The notes under the pieces: generated by a model | Databases searched by the model: none | Told to the model about the DNA's origin: nothing | Seen by the model: the letters and a program-made list of their open reading frames with translations, nothing else | NCBI GenBank assembly: GCA_029817715.1 | Contig: JARUPY010000318.1 | Coordinates: forward strand, 1 to 64,000 | DNA from: Melastoma dodecandrum | Lineage: Eukaryota > Streptophyta > Magnoliopsida > Myrtales > Melastomataceae | Direction: 5' to 3' | Length of the DNA: 64,000 nucleotides | Position numbers and translations under genes: made by a program | Shown: positions 35,160 through 46,867 of the stretch, piece after piece | How positions within the stretch are numbered: the stretch's first letter is position 1 | Layout: every line of letters starts with the position of its first letter

Positions 35160-36690
35160 TTTTTACCCGAAATGATACTTGCAATTCACATATTTTTGTT
35201 ATTATTTTCATTCAAAGACTCAATGTAATATCCATTTCTGTAAATATCTTTAGAACTCAATAAATTTCTCTACGACTTAGAGGAATACAACGCTTTACAA
35301 ATACAAAATTTGTTCAACTGGATATAAAGATTTGTTTCTCCGAGTAATAAGATATTTTCTCTTCTAGAGCCCTCAATAATTTTCTAACTACCAAATATCG
35401 TATTCACATTTGTTTCATTCAAGCATATAAAAAATTTATTGCTTTTCAGAATAGTATATCTCGAAGCGTTGTCAATGAGACAAGCAGAGTTTCGATTGGT
35501 CGAGAATTAAAAATAATAAGATTTAATGATATACAAACAAATAAGAAAATAATGACAATAATAATAAGAATATAAAACTAACTCAAAGCGTTGCTTTGAC
35601 CGGGTGATTAAGATGTTAAACTTTGAAATTTGTCGTGGGTATAAATTTTGGGCATACAAATTGGCCCACAAAAGATTTGGAAACGCATAATACATGGTAA
35701 TAAACAAATTGAATGATAGACTCTGCTTTTTTTATTATTATTTATGACAAGGAAGTAAGCACTACAATTTGAAACTTTTTTAAGAAAATGTGAATTAAAT
35801 TTGATTGCATATTTCAAGAAATAATGTTGTCATTAACACGTAATATTTTAATTCAAATAATTTGACTATGACCTTCATACAATACTTTCCTTTTTAATAA
35901 CCAAGAAAATTCATAGTAAATATATAACTAGATAATTATAAATTTCACTTAAAAATTAAATGGAAAGAAAATTGAATTTCTCGACAGGAAAGTCGACTAA
36001 TTCAAACTGGGAGAAATTATCAAGATAAAAAATTATTTTAGCATAACAAATGGCTATTTTTCCTTCATGAGAAATAAAGTTCGTTCGATCATCGTTTTTC
36101 ATTTCAATGACTGTTGATAGAGATTGGTCCAACGTTGTGGCGTATGACAGGCACGTGACCAATCCAACGATATCATTTATTCTCCATAGTTTTTGTAATT
36201 AACCTTTTTGTCATTATGTGTCTCTTTGTCATTCTTTCCTTCCACATATGGAGGACGACCATTGCGAAAAATAGTATCGACCACGATCAAGGATGTTAAC
36301 ATCGTTGATTGATAATTCAATTATGACATTTGAGAACCGGGGACGATTCATTTCAGGAAATCTCCATTTACTGAGATTTTAGCAAATATAACAAATAAAC
36401 AAAAAATTGAAATAAAATGTGAGATTACTGTTTACGGACCTCTAAAGAATTGTCTAAATAGTCCCCTCTCAATCTGGGAACAAATCTACAAAGAATGATC
36501 ATTTTCATTTCTTTCCATATAACGTCGTGCGAATAACGTGTTGTAAAATAAAAAATAAGAAGGAAGAAAGAAACGAGAGAAAGAATATACAATATATAAT
36601 ATGTATCCTTCTATTTCTAGGGAATGAATAATAAAAAACCCTACACTAAATAGAGGTAACTGAGGCATTCATAATAACATATATACAAAA

Positions 36691-37130
36691 TTCAAGGTTT
36701 AATTATTTTTATATTTTCCCTTGGAGATTATAGTAAGATTTTTTTTTCTTTTTTTTTAAACGAACTTCACAGTCAATTTGGCCCTGGGGTGCCAATTTTC
36801 TTGCTAAGCCAATCCTCATAAATAAACTTACACGGGTTGGAATATGTTCTCGTCAAAACAAATCAATTCAACCATCGAAAAATGGATGACTATACGTAAC
36901 TTGGGGTGCAAGTTCAAATACACCTATCTTCTTTATCGCCATCCTCCTCAAAGGCCATCGTAGTATATCAGTGGGTAGAGAGAGGGGATTGAAACGGGGA
37001 GGGTGGTCGTTGCTGGGCTGGGCCCTAAAATATTACTCAAGGGTATTTTCGTATTTTTCTTCTTGCAAAGGACTACGGGTGTTATATTTCTGAAAATGTG
37101 AGTCCCAAACTCTGGCCGCCAGCGCCGGTG
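36691..37130. other. Upstream region of the ALG8 pseudogene
   Basis: Intergenic, ending at the ATG of the ALG8-like frame. No distinct element is recognised. Confidence 0.4.
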
Positions 37131-40069
37131 ATGGCTCCACCGCGTCCGGTCGACGCCACCACCACGTTCCTTTGGCAGGTCGGGATGGCGACGGTCCTCA
37201 AGCTTCTCCTCCTCCCTTCTTACCGCTCAACTGATCTCGAAGTCCACCGCAACTGGCTTGCCATCACCCGATCTCTCCCTCTCTCCGACTGGTACTCCCC
37301 TTCCTCCCCGGGATGAAATCCTTCCCCCTGGACTCTCGACTACCCTCCCTTCTTCGCCTACTTCCAGCTCCTCCTCTCCTCCGCTGCCTTTGCCGTTGAC
37401 CCTTTCATCATCCACCTCAACCATCGACTACAAATCCTCCTCCGTCATCTTCTTTCAACGCTGTTCCGTGATCCTCGCCGACTCCCTCCTATTCGCCGGG
37501 GCGTACCTCGTCTCGAGGCGGATGTCAGGTCCCGCCCGTTGGACGTTGTGGATGCTGATCTTGTGATCGCCCATGCTGTTCATCGTTGACCACATGCATT
37601 TTCAGTATAACGGGTTTTTGTTAGGCTGGTTGTTGCTGTCGTTGTGGTTTTGGGGGAAGGGAGGGATTTGGCGGGCGGGATTCTGTTTGCCGTGCTTTTG
37701 TGTTTCAAGCACTTGTTCGCGGTTGCAGCCCCCATTTATTTCGTCTACTTGTTGAGGAGGTGCTTTGTCGGGAAAGGAGGTTTCATTAGGGGTTTTGGGA
37801 GGTTAACAGTGTTGGGCACAGCAGTTGTTGTAGTATTCGCAGTGGCATTCGGCCCTTTTGTTTATTATGGAAAGGTTAGATGAACTTCTCCGTCTACTTA
37901 GTTTTGCTGTTTTTCCTGGCATAAACATGCTTATAGTCGGATGTGTTTTCGCTTAAGGCAGGACCAAGAATTATCACGCCAACTTGCGATTTCTTCCTGT
38001 CTTATTTCTGTTATAATGCGACTCTCATTAGCAAACATGGTGATCTCTGAGGGGAAAGAGTTCCCGTGAGTCCTGTAATTTTTTTTTTCATGTGGAAAGA
38101 AATTTTGGTGGCATGTGGGCAAGTCTTGTTTTATGCATCATGGGAGATTCTTGGTGAATATTTCAGCCTTATCCAAAGTCTTATCTTATGGAAAAGGGTC
38201 TTCGATGTGGTTTATGCATTTCTTTTGTGATATCTCTGATAGAGTAAGTGTCATGTTTAGATGTAGCCCCCCTTTCTTTGTTCTGATTGTTCTCCTCCTT
38301 TTGGCTTTGAATGAAGGCTAGTGTTATAGGGAGTGTCTGTCGACTTAGATTTTTATTGTGTTGTTGGTTTCTCAGGTAGTTCTGGATCATGTAATCTATT
38401 CTGAGAAGATCTCCTCTTTCTTTTGTTGACACATTTTGTTTGTCGGCGGATATCCTTTGTGAATCTAATGGAGGATGGTGGCTACATTTTGTTAAAAGTC
38501 GAAATCACACATAATCTTGCAGGCACTCTCCTTGAGAATTTCTCAGGATTCATAGGTTTATGTACGTACCTACATGAGCTATGGGCGAAATAATGTCTTT
38601 CTATCTGCAACTGGCTAGGTCCTTTTTAAATCCTTATCCATGTAGTATCAAAGCTTAATTGTTTAAAAGAAATGTTCGAGAGAGCATTTACATGTCCTTG
38701 AAGGCATTGTGTTGATATATCGCCATCTAATCTTGCCAAAGTGTGATGTTGACCAGTGCCGGTGCATTGAAACTCTTTTGTCGGAGAATTGTGAAAGATG
38801 ATGCAATTTGGTGATTTACTTTCTATAGAACTGATGCTAATCAAATTCTTATCAAATGAGATCGTGCATTCCTTTTATTTGTATTATATCTTACATCTGG
38901 AGGGTCATTTTTTAAGAAATATACACCTAGTTTTGCAGATGCACGAAGTCATTAGCCGTATGTTTCCATTTGGCAGGGGACTCTGTCATGCTTACTGGGC
39001 GCCAAACTTTTGGGTCTTTTATATTTTATTGGACAAGTTGCTGTCTTTTGTCCTGAGGAGGCTTGGTTTTGAGATAAGCCTGCCTGCTGCATCATTCACC
39101 GGAGGATTAGTGGGTGATTCATCCCCCTTTGCTGTGCTTCCTCAGGTAGTCCATTTCAACTCTTTCCTGATTTTGATGAATTGTATCACATTTATAGCAT
39201 GTTTAGTTCGCGGAATGGCGACCAGAATAATGAATTTTGAGAAGGGATGGATTGGAGATATATTTCTTCCCTTCTCAAAATCCATTTCATTTGTATCCCC
39301 ATTCCGAGAACTAAAGGTGCCCTTACATTTTTTCCTGCAGGGACAGAGTTTTCCGTACTAATTGGACTACAACTATAATCTTGCCCCTGAGAAACATGTA
39401 AATGTGCATGTTGGTGGTTCGGTACTTGTGAACCTGCTGTCTTGCTGACTACCTCGAGTTTTGTTTCCTGGTGCCCGCACAATTCATATATATTCCTTTA
39501 ACTGCAGATCAGCCCCTTGACAACCTTCATCATGGTTTTGCTGGCCTTATCCCCTTGTCTTATAAAAGCCTGGAGGAATCCTCAGCCTAAAAGGCAGCAT
39601 TGATGTTGATAGCTGAACTGACATTGAAAATTTTCTAACGCTTCTCTTGTTATTGGTTTTCACAGTTTCCTGCCATTCATTGTTTCCGCTTCTCTATCAA
39701 GCCCAAGAGTATCCCATTAAGGTTGTTCTGTTGCTATTGAGCACCATCTTAATGTTTACTGGTTTCTGTGCTCTATTCGATGCGGATAAAGCATCCGAGG
39801 CATCAAAAGCTTCTGCATTAGGAAAAGGAGGGCAGTCCAAGAAATCAAAGAGTACCCGTGCCAAGAAAAGAGGTTTTGCTTTTGGTTGGACGGTGCGCGC
39901 CTATCTGCTCGGCACAATAATAGTTGAATTGTGGGGTCAGTTTTTGTATCCTTACCTATTTGGCGATAAGTTTCCTTTCATGCCCATCATGATGGTATCT
40001 GTTTATTGCGCTTTTGGCATTGTGTACTCCTGGATTTGGCAATTGAGATCGATACTTATACTCTCATAG
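37131..40069 (+). pseudogene. ALG8: ALG8-type dolichyl-P-Glc glucosyltransferase pseudogene
   Basis: ALG8 adds the second glucose to the lipid-linked N-glycan precursor in the ER membrane. Exon 1 (37131-37875) reads [19 protein letters not shown], then PWTLDYPPFFAYFQLLLSS, then FIVDHMHFQYNGFLLGWLL, then GGILFAVLLCFKHLFAVAAP, all ALG8 landmarks. These pieces lie in different frames, with in-frame TGA codons near 37314 and 37565. Exon 2 (38939-39145) reads RMFPFGRGLCHAYWAPNFW and SFTGGLVGDSSPFAVLPQ. Exon 3 (39508-about 39590) reads SPLTTFIMVLLALSPCLIKA. The last exon (about 39662-40069) reads SCHSLFPLLYQAQEYPIKV and VSVYCAFGIVYSWIWQLR. The segment between exons 3 and 4 that should carry GWHVHEKA is absent. 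The start is the ATG before [10 protein letters not shown]. Shifts, stops and the missing exon make this a pseudogene. Confidence 0.88.
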
Positions 40070-40140
40070 TGACTGTAAAGGAATGATTTCCCCAATTTTC
40101 TCATCGGCTTGAGGCCCAAGTTGTTTAGCGGGTGGTCCTA

Positions 40141-40686
40141 ACCAATGTTGTTAAAGGTCGTGGCGCACCTCAAACGCAATCATGGAAAATCGCTTTAAGC
40201 GTAAGGCGACATGAAGGTGCCGATGTTAAAGGGAAATTAAAGTTTTTAAATGCCATGAAATCAAATTTTAGCATTCGATTTCAATGCAATGAAACTAAAT
40301 TTCTAAAATGTCACCAATACATAAGTAAGCTCGTAACAAATGACAAAAAAACACAACAATCTAATATGGTAGATTGGCGAGAGCGTCCGACATGGAGGGA
40401 TGGCATCGGGCAACAGGGGTGGGAGTCGGGCAGAAATGGAGGGAGTCCAGTAGAGTAGGGAGGGCATCCGGGTGGAGAAACGACTGCTAGGTCTAAACAG
40501 AAGGGATGATTTTCTTTATTTTGGGGGGGAGAGGGGAAGTGCGTCTGATCATTGCGCTTTTTGGTGCCCGGTGTGTAAGGCACAGAGCGCGCGCCTAGGC
40601 GTCGCTTCTTGCTTTGCCACTCTAACGCTCGCGAGTAATGACTATGCCTCATGGTGCTTAGGTGCGCTTTTAACATCAATGGTGTT
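40141..40686. mobile_element. Possible MITE with imperfect inverted ends
   Basis: The left end ACCAATGTTGTTAAAGG..GGCGCACCT and the right end AGGTGCGCTTTTAACATCAATGGT are imperfect inverted repeats. The interior has GCGCGCCTAGGCG-type palindromic sequence, common in small plant DNA transposons. No clear target-site duplication is found and nothing is encoded. The element lies directly downstream of the ALG8 pseudogene. Confidence 0.4.
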
Positions 40687-40731
40687 AACAGTTAACATAG
40701 TCAATTTGCAGAACTTTCTTACTAGAGCAGC

Positions 40732-41338
40732 TGTTGAATAGGTTTTGATGATGCGCCTTGACCTTCCGTGAAACAAAAGTCAAACATCTACACTACAGCA
40801 GCTACTCAATTAAGAACTTTTTGTAAAAAAATATTTTTGCGATTAAATGATTATTTAATCATTGTTTAAATACGAAATTAAAAGGAGTTGTTCAAGATAT
40901 TAATTTGATTAAATTCTCTCGATTATGTCTACAACTTTTGTGGATCTATTTGACCACAAAGAGCTATTATTTGGGATGATTTTCCACATCGTCTGTCTAG
41001 ATTCATTCAATTAGATATCTTGGACAGAATGAAATCGAATTTGGGAGTTATGGAAGATAATCTTGAATTATTTCTATTCGCAGAAGGTTGTTAATCAGTT
41101 TCAGTCAGAACCTTCTGTATCGCAATATTCATGGGAATATTATCAAATCATATTCCTATTAATATGATCTGATTACCTAATGAATATTTACCTGAGTGTT
41201 TCGTTTTGTAAATATTAAATTGTATGTAATCTTTTGTTGTATTTGTGTGTAAAATGCTGATTTGTCAACTTTCTTTCTCTATGTTTAACCTTGATTATTT
41301 TGTATAATTAGGGTCATTCAGTCACATTCTTTGGTAGC
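40732..41338 (+). repeat. 5' LTR of the large copia element, first part
   Basis: Aligns with 49902-50505 of the 3' LTR, for example GACCACAAAGAGCT near 40952 against GACCACAAAGGAGCT near 50108. The match stops at CACATTCTTTGGT, where the nested gypsy sequence starts. Confidence 0.88.
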
Positions 41339-44300
41339 TGTCACGTCGAAAACGTATTCACCACGTAAGTACACGCGATTTTACAAGTAACAAAGTGTGA
41401 GTAATATATCGTTCTCACGAGGACTGATCTGAACTTCGACCAAGTATTAAAACACGCCAAACCTCTATTATTCAACTAAGCGAGTTGAGAAATAATTAAA
41501 CTAAGTGCAAAGCTAAGGAAAACGAAAATTCAAATGAATTAAAATTTCAAATGAGAAAAACACCTAGGGTGACGATTTCATCTGGCAATTAATCACAAGT
41601 CGTATTTCAATAAACACAATTAAGATGATCTAGTTGATAATCTGGAATTCGGTTATCTTCCTACGACCCTCTCGAGTTCATAAGAACGCATAGTAACCAC
41701 TCTATTCCTATGTAGATTAACTATCGAGTTCCCCTTAAGAATTAATTCCATTTTGATTACCTAGGACGATTGGATATATTCCTATCCCGCTTGTTAATAA
41801 TTCCGTCTTCCGACCAAGTTTAACTTAAGTTATTCCTGTTCCCATGCTTAATCTAGGATTTCCCTTCCGAGTTCACCTAAATTTATTAATCAATTCTATT
41901 GGTGATCAGGCAATAAGAAAGCATTAAGAACGAATAGGAATAATCAAACATAAATCATCCAAGAGTATCGAAAGAGATAGTCTATTGATTAATTGTAAAG
42001 ATCCATCTTAACTCTAGGCAAAGAAAATTAGTTCATGACGAAAGTAAACGAAAACATCAATTCAATCTCAAACATCGAAAACGACATAAAGAAAAACTAA
42101 AAGAAAAAAGTCTCCGTCGACGGCTCCTTGTCACCAGCAGTCTCTTAAGTCAACTCTCCCTCTCAAAGAGATAGAAAGAGTCTTTATATATGTCATAGAA
42201 ATAACCCTAGAAAATCTAAGAAAATCTGGAATGGAAATATTCTCGGCATCTGTACGTGCAACTGCACAGAAGTTTGGTGCAGCTGCACCAACTGTTCTGT
42301 ACCTGGCCGCCCCTTCGCTGCAACTGCACTGAACTCCGTTGCAGCTACACCAATTGTTCGGCCTCCTCACTTGCGTCCTGCGCAGCGGCACTGATTTTAT
42401 TGCAGCTGCATCGACCATTCAGATCCAACTTCTTCATGGCTCCTCCTTCCGTCTTTCGCTCTTCTTCCTCTCATTTTTAACTACCTACACAATCAGAATA
42501 TACGAAAGTGAGGAGACATTAAAGCAGCCAAAATACCTAACAATTAGCGACTAAAATGCCTATAACTAACCAAAATCAAGTCCAAAACATGATCCCTTAA
42601 CTCTTTTTTCATAGAGTTATCATACCCACAAACGACAAAAATAAAAGACAAAAATAGACTCAAAAGACACTCTTCAGACAACCCAAGTCACTCGATCAGC
42701 CCTCGATCATGGAATATCTTGAACAACCTCTCAGATATGGCCGCGAACTTCTTGTGTAGTTATATTTCATTCATTGCCAGCAAGCTTAGTCAACACATCT
42801 CACAAAAAATATTTCCAAATAGGTCATGGCAACCAAATGGCTTGCAAAGACTACTACAAACCACTCTCTCCACTCATCAATGGTTTTACAACTTTTCATT
42901 ACACAACTTCACATTTCCTTTCCTTTTTCCGATTGCATGACTCTAAATGCCTCATCAATTTCATGCAAAAGCTCATGTAACGAATTCTCGATCAATGACT
43001 CCCAATCCAGTTAGACTAAGGCATTAGGTGATAAGGCCCCCCTCAGATCGATCACTCAAGCAAGCAAGGAAGACTCACACCACAAGTACATATTCAGACA
43101 CTCTTCTTATTTTATTTTTTATTATTTTTTTCTTTTCGACATTTTAAACCTGAAGAGTGGTACTCTGAGCCTTGGCAACCATTTTTTCTTTTCTTTCTCA
43201 ACACATATATCACATACTTTGTTTCAAGAGATAGTCCAAGTGTCTCTACTCATCACTAATCACCATGCATTCTAAGAAGACGTATGCCTGTTGCATCTAA
43301 GCACGTTTCCTACTGGGACATCTGATAAAAATTCGAAAAAAAGTAAACACACTAGACTTAGAACTCCATCCTTCCACACATTAGGAATGCAACCCTTAAG
43401 CTCATCATCGAATAAGAACATTCCACTTCCGACTTTCTAGGGTCATTTTGAGGAATAACGACACAAAAGACGATTTCAATTTTCTTACCCAACAAATAAA
43501 CTGACCTATCCTAAAGGAACACCACTTCACTCAGCATAAAATGCACCCAATCAAAACATAACACCCCCAAACCTGTGATAAGCAACGTCCTCGGTGCAAA
43601 CTAAAAGACAAGAGACGACATAAGATGTTAGGGAAGAAGGATACTCCCCTACGAGATCACTTCTGGATCATTGTCCTCGTCTTCATGGTCAAGCGCCGAT
43701 GGTGACTGTTTTGAAATGGTGATCTCCTAAGAAAGCAAGAAAAAAAAATAAAAACAGAATAAAGCCTAAGAAAAGAAAACAAAAGTAAAGTAAGATAAAA
43801 TAAATTTGGGTTGCCTCCAAAAAAGAGCTTGGTTTATAGTCTACGACTCGACTCTTAGATCGATCACGTGTTTCTCAATGTTATCGCGACAACTGCCCCC
43901 TCAACATTGCCTTCCTATAGTGTTTCAGCCTTCGTCCATTAACCTTGAATGTCTGTTCTGAAGTTGGATTCCGTATTTCTACGGCACCATAGGAGAATAC
44001 TTGAACTACCTGAAATGGTCCAGACCACCTCGATTTAAGCTTTCCTGGAAAGAATTTCAGTCTGGAATTGAACAACAATACTTGTTGTCCGGGTTCAAAT
44101 TGTCGCTCAATGATTCTCTTGTCATGTACTGTTTCGTCTTCTCCTTATAGATCATCGCATTTTCATATGCTTGCAGCCGAAATTCATCAATTTCGTTCAA
44201 TTAGAGCAACCTCTTCTGTCCAGCCTTCTCGAGATCAAGATTCAGCTTTTTTATCGTCCAAAATGCTTTGTGCTCCAATTCCACCGGCAAGTGACATGCT

Positions 44301-44867
44301 TTCCCATAAACTAGCTTAAATGGAGACATTTCGATTGGCGTCTGGTAAGCTGTTCGGTAAGCCCACAATGCGTCCTCTAGCTTTTGTGCCCAATCCTTTT
44401 GTGTTTACTATTTTCTCGAGAATTCTCTTAATTTCTCGATTCGACACTTTCACTTGCCCGCTTGTTAGAGGTTTGTATACTAGAGACTTATTCCATACTT
44501 GTTTAATAATTTGGCGACTTGTTTATTGCAAAAGTGAGATTCCCCATCGTTGATAATTGATCTTGACGTGCCAAACCTTGTAAACACCTACTTCTTAAAA
44601 AACTTAACCACTGTTTTAGCCTCGTTAGTGGGCAAAGCTTTCGCTTCAATCCATTTAGACACGTAATCCACAATAACTAAAATATAACGATTTTTTCAAG
44701 AAGAAACAAATGGTCCCATATAACTAATACCCCAAATGGTCCTTAATGAATCGCCTGTAAAAGCCAGCATGACCAAGAAAACTTCGGATAGCTCTCATCG
44801 ATGTTGGTGGAGATAACTTTTTGATGGTTTCAATCGTTGCTCTATCAACAAAACCATTTGGTCTCTG
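41339..44867 (-). mobile_element. Athila-like Ty3-gypsy fragment nested in the copia LTR
   Basis: On the minus strand the fragment reads, from 44867 down: reverse transcriptase end (VDRATIETIKKL, then FLGHAGFYRRFIKD); integrase core (VIVDYVSKWIEAKALPTNEAK, INDGESHFCNKQVA, TSGQVKVSNREIKRILEK); integrase tail ([39 protein letters not shown]). Then comes a 2.5-kb noncoding stretch ending at TGTCACGTCG on the plus strand, a plausible LTR terminus. Athila assignment rests on these integrase blocks. RNase H and the integrase zinc region are deleted, and everything 5' of the reverse transcriptase end is missing. The junction with the copia LTR lies near 44855-44870. Confidence 0.8.
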
Positions 44868-44915
44868 CTGTAGAGGGTTTAACACCTTTTGTACAGAAGC
44901 TTTTGGTCCGTGCAA
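43881..44915 (-). pseudogene. Athila-like reverse transcriptase end fused to integrase
   Basis: FLGHAGFYRRFIKD is followed within about 45 bases by the integrase core, whereas an intact element has about 1 kb of RNase H and zinc-finger coding there. Stops occur through the core. The tail from 44078 to 43881 is open, with [20 protein letters not shown]. Confidence 0.8.
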
Positions 44916-45192
44916 TGCAATTCAGTCATCTGAGTTGCAGAACCTTCTGGTCCGTGCTGTAAAAGTTTGATCACATATCACCTTCTATAATTATTACTAC
45001 GTTACGTCTGAGTGATAACCATCCAAATTCTGGGTGAAATATGGTTGTAGGCAAGTTTTTGAACTATTATAAAAGCTTTGCGTCCATCTAACAAACCACA
45101 ATCACATTCATACGTTCTATCTAATAGAAACCTGTCTATACGGTTTTGTTTAATTGGACTTTAACACTAATTCACTCCCTCTTAATGTAACA
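44868..45192 (+). repeat. 5' LTR of the large copia element, second part
   Basis: Aligns with about 51160-51587 of the 3' LTR: CTGCTGTAGAGGG against GTGCTGTAGAGGG, AAAGCTTTGCGTCCATC in both, and the common end TGTAACA. The 3' LTR bases 50506-51159 have no counterpart here, so they were lost on the insertion side. Confidence 0.85.
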
Positions 45193-45839
45193 ATTACTAT
45201 CAGAGCGGGTTCCAACAGAAGCTTAATCGCTTTTTGTAGATCCCACAGAAGCTCCTGCCAACTACACTCTCCACGCCGCGGAAGCTTTTGTCTCTGCATA
45301 TTATCTAAGCAGATTATTTCAGTATTTGTATGGATTACTTTAATTGGTATTCTTGTTCTGGTTTATAGAAACTTGATTACCTTAAAGAACTAGATTTACT
45401 TCCACATAAGCTTTAAGATTTGTGAGGGTTAAACAACGTCTATTCTGTAGAAGTTTACGCTCTATTAGAATCTAATTGCTATTTAACAACGGCTTCCGCT
45501 CTGACTGAATACAACGATTGGTATGAGAGTTCTGTTCAACACAGACTGAATTGTCTGTTTGTTCCTCCAGAAGCTTCTCCTGTCTATACACTATTTTATG
45601 GTCGACATTTTAGTTCAGTTTTGTAGAAGCCTATAGCTCTGCGAGAATTCAACAGCTGCTACCAGAAAAGAAAATTCAGATTAGTTATATTAACACTTGT
45701 GCTCTAGTTAATAGAAGCTTGACTGTTATTTTGACAACTGATTTCTACCCAACAAAAGCTTGAAGCTTGTTGAGGTTTTACGCTATAATTGTCAACGTTC
45801 TATTCTATAGAAGTTTAACACTCTATACACATTGAACTA
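45193..45839 (+). other. Leader of the large copia element with primer binding site
   Basis: Starts with ATTACTATCAGAGCGGG; TATCAGAGC is the usual copia primer binding site. The rest is noncoding and unusually dense in AGAAGCTT/AGAAGTTT motifs, also seen in the LTR tail and downstream region. Confidence 0.7.
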
Positions 45840-46831
45840 ATGGCGGATAACTACCATGTACCAAAACTAATTGTTGGGAATCCTATCATATTTTGATGGT
45901 AAGAATTTTGTCTATTGAAAAACTCGAATGAGTGCATTTGAAGATGCTATCGACGTGACTTGTGGTTCTATATAAAAGATGGTCCACCTTCTATACCAGA
46001 GAACCAACAAAATGATCCAGATGGTTGTCCCACACGGGAATACCTCAAGATCAAATGACTCACTAAGACGGAAAAATACCTTATGTTTAGTGAATTTGTT
46101 AAAGTTTCTACTTGCACTTCGGGCAAAGAAATCTGGGATAAGCTTGTCACCATGTATGTTGGGACGGATCATATTAGAGAAACTAAGATGAATTTCTTAA
46201 TTCATCAATATGAAAATTTTACCATGAAATGTGAGGAATCTGTAGAACAGATGTTCCAAATACTCAACCTTCTAGTTGATGCCTTAATACATTTAGGCAA
46301 ACACTATATAAATTTTGAACTAGTACGAAAGGTTATACAAAATCTACCCAAATCTTGGGAAGCCAAGGAAATAGCTATAAAGGAAGCTAAAAATCTTTCT
46401 ACTCTTCGACTAAATCACTTAATGGGCTCCTTAATGTCATTGAGATGGAGAGAACCTCTCAATCTGACATAAAGAGGGCTACAGTAGCTTTCACAGCATC
46501 GGAAGAACCAACAGAAGGTTCTGATGATGAAGCAGAAGCTGATTTGAATGATGAACTCGCTATGATAGCTAAACGGCTTCTACGGTTCGCCTCCAAGAGA
46601 CGCTTCAATAAGAGAAGCCGAAATCGTGATAAGCAAATTGATAATAAGTTTATCATATGCTTTGAATGTAAAAAGAAAGGGTACTATAGAACAAAATGTC
46701 CTTTACTTAAAGAGAAGGAAAAGCCTTATTCACAGTCGAAGTCCAAAAAAGCAATGGCTGCTTGGGCAGATCTTGATGGTTCTGATGATGAGGAAGAAGA
46801 AGCATTAATGTGCCTCACTGCCCACACATAA
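45840..46831 (+). pseudogene. copia Gag remnant
   Basis: Starts MADNYHVPKLIVG at 45840, then is shifted. From 46083 it is open: FVKVSTCTSGKEIWDKL, MNFLIHQYENFTMKCEESVE, NFELVRKVIQNLPKSWEAK, typical of the UBN2-type copia Gag. A zinc-knuckle remnant ICFECKKKGYYRTKCP lies at about 46650. Its spacing C-X2-C-X4-Y-X4-C shows the conserved His replaced by Tyr. Gag packages element RNA into particles. Confidence 0.85.
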
Positions 46832-46867
46832 ACTCAAAATGAAAGTCATACTTGCTTTCAAACAGAA

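Larger units (their letters stand above)
32225..36690 (-). mobile_element. Ty1-copia retrotransposon B (decayed, same family as A)
   Basis: Minus-strand pol pieces run from integrase (35159-34893) through reverse transcriptase (33786-33296) to RNase H (33182-32985). The ends share diverged direct repeats: AAGAAAGAAACGAGAGAA occurs near 32249 and near 36561, and GAATAATAAA..CATTCATAATAA.ATAT occurs near 32360-32408 and 36625-36683. Long stretches align with element A, for example the Asn/Gly-rich integrase end and the AATAATAAGATTTAATAATA..GCTTTGCTTCAG block near 21270-21360 against 35510-35600. It is more degraded than A. The outer limits are approximate. Confidence 0.8.
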
